Shown: positions 59,848 to 64,000 of the stretch, in pieces
How positions within the stretch are numbered: position 1 is the first letter of the stretch
Layout of the letters: every line of letters starts with the position of its first letter
Assembly (NCBI RefSeq): GCF_963678635.1
Contig: NC_087062.1
Location: 36,732,052 to 36,796,051 of the forward strand
DNA: 64,000 nucleotides
Source: Symsagittifera roscoffensis
Taxonomy: Eukaryota > Xenacoelomorpha > Acoela > Convolutidae
Direction: 5' to 3'
Program-made: the position numbers and the translations under genes
Notes under the pieces: generated by a model
Told to the model about the DNA's origin: nothing
The model's input: the letters and a program-made list of their open reading frames with translations, nothing else
Databases searched by the model: none

Positions 59848-61420
59848 ATGTTTACAAATACTCTTCCTGTTTTTTCATTCAATAGTGGGAGAAACGATCG
59901 CAATCACAACAAAACATTTTTGATTCCATGCCTTACTTTAGAAAAAGAAATCAAACCAATGCTTATTAAAAAATCAAATGGTTTCTTAGCTTTCAAATTG
60001 AGAGATTTTCACTTTCTCGATATGATGAAGTTTGTGGGAGATGGGACAATCTTGAATTTTTTCTAAGCGCCATTAAAGCTACTGAAACAAAAAGTTTTTT
60101 CCCTTTTGAGTGGTTCGACAGTCCAGACAACTAACTGCACGGATTGAATACCAATAAAGTTACTTCTTCAGCAGATTACAATTTAGCAACCCTCTATAAA
60201 AAGTTTTCAAGGATTACCAAAATCTTGAAATCGTAATAAAGGAAGGGATGACGTAATCAACAAAGTGCGTTGCAAAAGCTACGTTTTCAATCAACTCCAC
60301 CAGCAGGGTTCGGAAATAACTTAAATTGAAAATCAACTGGAAACAACACAACTTAGATTTTTTCGAACATTTCTAACGATGGTATAATAACAATACGTTG
60401 CTCCTCTTGAAGCCATTCAAAAAGTTATGAATTCCTACAAAAAAGGCATCGACGTGTTGAAACTGAGAGTCACGTTGACGAATCTAGCAAATACCTGCTA
60501 ACACAAATCGAAAAATCACAAGTTTGATCCATTCTTTGAAATTGACAAGGATTTGTCGAATAAAAACCAAGAAGTGACTGCTGGAGCATCCGTAATTTCA
60601 CGCAAAAAGCAGTTCTCGATTAAATTTTTGTTCGTAACTCGACAACGTGTTCAAGACAATTGTTTTAAATGAAGCAAATCATTTGTATTCCTTCTCAATG
60701 TGTCAAGAGACGCCTACAGGACTTACGCAAGATGGAAGTATGAATCTGATTGTAATCACCTTAAAGCTAGAATTAACAAATCTAGGAACTTCGAGAAAAA
60801 CATTATGTACTCTTATCAAGAATCATGACCTGACTGTAAAAATGAAAATTGCACAATGAGTGAGCAGAACAAAAATGACTGTTTCTATGTTTAGGGGTAG
60901 AGCGATCACTGAAAAACAGTGTTTGAAGCTCTGAGTTGAAACTATCACTTCCTCTCCTGTCAGAAAACTCGTCCATTTTTTGTCAGAGCAAGATTCTGAG
61001 AAGGAAAACAAAAGTTTAGACAAAAAAAATTTCATAAGAAAACGGCTACCACTTTCAGAAAATGTGGTTTTGCAAGAGATGGGAGCAATTCAAAACAGAT
61101 TGTTTGGCGAAGATTTATGTCAAGATGAGTGTTCCCACCAAAAATTGGTATTTCCTGATAGTTTTATTTTAAAAAAAACAAAAGCCCTTTCTTGCTATGT
61201 CCAATGTGATAAGATTGTTCCCGACGAGCTGAAATCCACATTTCCATGTTTTCCTCCAATTTTCAAAAACACTCAGGTTGGTCACAACGACATTGAAGAA
61301 TACATGAGAAACTAAGCCGAAGAAATTGATCTATGATTTTAAAAGTACACAACAAATGCTGATTTCTGGTTTTAAATTAGAAAATGGCACTGTCGTCAAT
61401 ACTTTTCTCAACTTCTTCTT
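59848..61420 (+). pseudogene. Protein-primed type B DNA polymerase relic of a Polinton/Maverick-like element
   Basis: Recognisable blocks occur in the right order but in changing frames. 59848-60063: exonuclease/N-terminal part with SGRNDRN and FHFLDMMKF. About 60098-60130: SPFEWFDSPD. About 60410-60480: AIQKVMNSYKKGIDVLKL. About 60665-60720: NEANHLYSFSMCQETPTG, in the place of polymerase motif A, where the usual D is E. About 60780-60880: a cysteine-rich stretch. About 61250-61315: PPIFKNTQVGHNDIEEYM. At least ten stops or shifts interrupt it, so it cannot be made. Polintons are large self-replicating virus-like DNA elements of animals; no integrase, ATPase or capsid gene was recognised here. 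Confidence 0.75.
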
Positions 61421-63819
61421 AGGATTATAGCCTAAATGTACAAAAAGTGATCGGTTTGTTCAGTATAAATCTAGAAAATGCTGTAATATTTTTGTTTAGT
61501 CTGATTTGTTGCTCGACGAGAGAGTGATAAGAATCCACACTCCGGAGTTGTGGATGAATGATGAAACTTCTGGATTACAGCTTTTACGCTTGTTTGATTA
61601 AGGACAGACCCACACACACAATGAAAAGTATCTCAAATAGAAAAATTTTGGGGATCTTAAAATAATGAGAACTCTAACGCCCGAATTTTCGCTGCAAATT
61701 ACCATTTTGAGCTGTCTGAATTCATTTCACAGAGTCCCACTTTGGAGAAGTATATTTGATATCTCTTATATTTAGCGAGTTAGGAAAATAAAACAAAGTT
61801 TTACCCCGTAACAAAAACATCCGTTGATCTATAATAATGTAATGAAATTGGAAACAGAATCACTTTCAAGCCATAATTCCACCTTGACAAGTAAAAATGA
61901 TGGCATGAAGAAAAAGAAGGAATCCTTTTTTCTTTCAATCGTAATTACGCATCTCCAAAGAAAATTTTTAGACTCGTAGTAAAAAGTTAAACTCGTTTAG
62001 CTATGGCACTCAACCTCAAAACATATATTAAAAAAAATTGCGCAATTTTCTGTCTGGTTTTGCAACTCTCTTCTGATAAGCCAGGCACTTAAAGAGTTCA
62101 TCCAAAAAGTACAGAATCCAAACAAAAACTGCCGGTTACTGCGCAAGATTCAAATTTTTTTGAAATGTGGAAATTAATGATAAGCTTTTTTTTCTATTGT
62201 GTTTTTGACTTTCGGCCTTTTTTTCAGGTAAAAAAAATGAAAGTTCAAAATGAAAGTTAATTAACACAAAATTAGGAACTAAACTGACGCAATGTGAAAA
62301 AATGGGCGTCAACCAGGTAGTTCAAATTTTTTGGATATTTTCAATCGGGCGTATAGCCGGTAGTATTATTTTTGGTATGAGATTAAACCTAGAAGTTTGG
62401 CGGATACAAAATAAAATTTCTTATCAAAGATTACACGCAAAAGCGGCGAGAGAGATTGCAAAATTGATAGTGTGAGAACACAAGGAAGAAAAAATGTTTT
62501 CATTTGAATCAATTTAGGAATTTTTACTCAGTACTGCGTAACGCAACGTAAATGTTTCATTTTTCAAAGATTTGCGACCAGGGTGCTTTTATTTCTCTAG
62601 ACAAATTTCGACTTTTCAGCTAGCCATTCTGATAGATTTTCTTCATATCATACGGACGCTAATGATAATTTTATCCAAGTTTGAAAACATTATTTACCAT
62701 CCAGAACATTTTTTGTATGGCCGTAAGCAATCGAATCTTGCCAATCACGACTAATTTGGGAAACATCTCTGACAACATTGGCAACCTTTGGTGCAATCAT
62801 AAAACAAATGTTTTTTTTTCAAGCCCTAAATCTTTCCGAAGGTTGTTGCTGAAATGCTGTAACTATCCAAGTTTGCAAATCCTATGTTAGTTATCTGGCC
62901 TTAATCCACCGATTGAATCGAAACATTATAGCCAACTCTCCCTTCGCTGACACTAGTGAAGTTTCAGATAATGCGGTGAAGTGTTTGCCTGTTTTCTGGA
63001 TTGGAGATCTAAATTGAGCCGTTGCAATGTGGTATGTTGTGTTCAATCTCTTGAAAAAGCATCATCCATAACTCGAAAGAATAACAATTGAAATTTACTA
63101 GATTGAAAACTAAATAAAATCAAATATTGTTCATTGTTCTTCGGATGACCTTGAAAACAAATGATCAAATCTCCCCTGCTCCTCCGCACTTGAAGAACTT
63201 GCTCGACCCTAATCGACTGTCTGTTAGCCTAAAAAACTTTCTAATTTTTACAAAGCAAGTTTTGGGAGGCATAAATTTTTTTTAAAATAAAATAGTCTTT
63301 GCGAGAGTTTCCCAACCAATTTAGGTGTAGGCTTCACCCTTCAATCTTTATTGCTGGACCATTCCCAATCTGATGATGCATTTGTGGCCCACTTGGATTG
63401 AGACAGCACTAAACAAATTCGTGCTGTCAAAAAATAACATAGATCATCGCCATATGGACTTGGCCTGAAACTTCCAGCTGTATTATAAAACTCAGAAATC
63501 TAAAGCCGAATTCGATAAAGACTCTGACTCTGAAGAACAACTTGAGATTTTATTCGAAAATACAAAGTATTCCGTCAAATTTTTGGCAGACAATAAGGCC
63601 ACTTATTCGGAAAAAAAAACATGAAAAAGTGTTCAAAAAATTATGGGAGTAAGCTCATCACAGCTTCTACCAGCAGCTTACAAAAACGAACCTGTTTCCG
63701 ATAAGTCTTCTATCGAAAATTAATCAAGCTCAAACACAACTTTCAATTTAGTAGAAGTAGGTTTTCATTGCCTACATTAAGCAAAAGTAAGCTATTGTGC
63801 GCCTTCTCGAGCGCAATAC
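61421..63819. other. No confident gene; probable remainder of the Polinton-like element
   Basis: Continues with short plus-strand frames (e.g. 62572-62754, and an acidic DSDSEEQLEILFENTKYSVKF near 63520). 62560-62650 resembles the start of the hairpin-tailed repeat (TTTCGACTTTT.AGCTAGCCATT). No terminal inverted repeat of a Polinton was seen in the window. Confidence 0.35.
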
Positions 63820-63945
63820 TTGCTCGAAATTAGACCAAAAATCCGAAGTTTCAACTCAGTTTTTCTGGATGTTGAGGGAGTTTTTGAAAATCTTTTAAAG
63901 TCACTCAAATAACGACTGAAAAGGCCCTAATTTGATCGGTTTTTT
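63820..63945. repeat. Dispersed repeat shared with 39870-39965
   Basis: GCTCGAAATTAGACCAAAAATCC...ACGACTGAAAAGGCCCTAAT matches the copy in protease intron 2. Confidence 0.6.
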
Positions 63946-64000
63946 ATGATTTTTGGTAGCTAATATGGCGTGGAAAACAAAACTAAAAAGAAACAAAAAT

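Overview
The window is animal (metazoan) nuclear DNA: AT-rich, intron-containing and crowded with degraded transposable elements. Evidence for an animal is an intronless alpha-tubulin ending in EEY, a secreted papain-family protease of the counting-factor-associated-protein-D-like type split over nine GT-AG exons, and ApoD-type lipocalins. This protease architecture together with a lipocalin family fits an arthropod, perhaps a crustacean, but the sequence does not fix the taxon.

Layout. 0-5 kb: relics of Ty3/gypsy-like retrotransposons on the minus strand (zinc knuckle, protease, two reverse-transcriptase copies) and a GTT microsatellite. 5-5.6 kb: orphan last exon of a lipocalin (+). 6.6-15.8 kb: MITEs and duplicated blocks (a Mutator-like foldback element with a 9-bp target duplication, a hAT-like MITE, a tRNA-derived SINE, an LTR-element 3' edge, a mariner-like element) and one small secreted-protein ORF (-). 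16.2-42.1 kb: one protease gene on the minus strand. I could splice it completely: nine exons, 1707 nt, 568 residues, with all catalytic residues present. Its largest intron (14.9 kb) holds a complete two-exon lipocalin gene on the opposite strand (198 residues), plus several repeat families. 42.9-47.5 kb: hAT transposase relic, a broken third lipocalin, a gag-like fragment and a C-rich/G-rich inverted block. 47.9-51.2 kb: a decayed LINE (-) with ORF1-like, endonuclease and reverse-transcriptase pieces in the right order. 52.4-53.8 kb: alpha-tubulin (-). 55-64 kb: a hAT-like MITE, a hairpin-tailed repeat and a heavily mutated protein-primed type B DNA polymerase of Polinton/Maverick kind (+).

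How the genes relate. The protease and tubulin are probably the main expressed genes: both have GC-richer codons than the AT-rich background. Three lipocalin loci on the same strand, spaced about 20 kb apart, look like copies of one ancestral gene: one intact, one reduced to its last exon, one broken. The most unusual non-genic item is a dispersed repeat family whose copies share a hairpin-bearing tail (CAGTCGGA...GAGCAGTCTTG) and which I could not assign to a known class.
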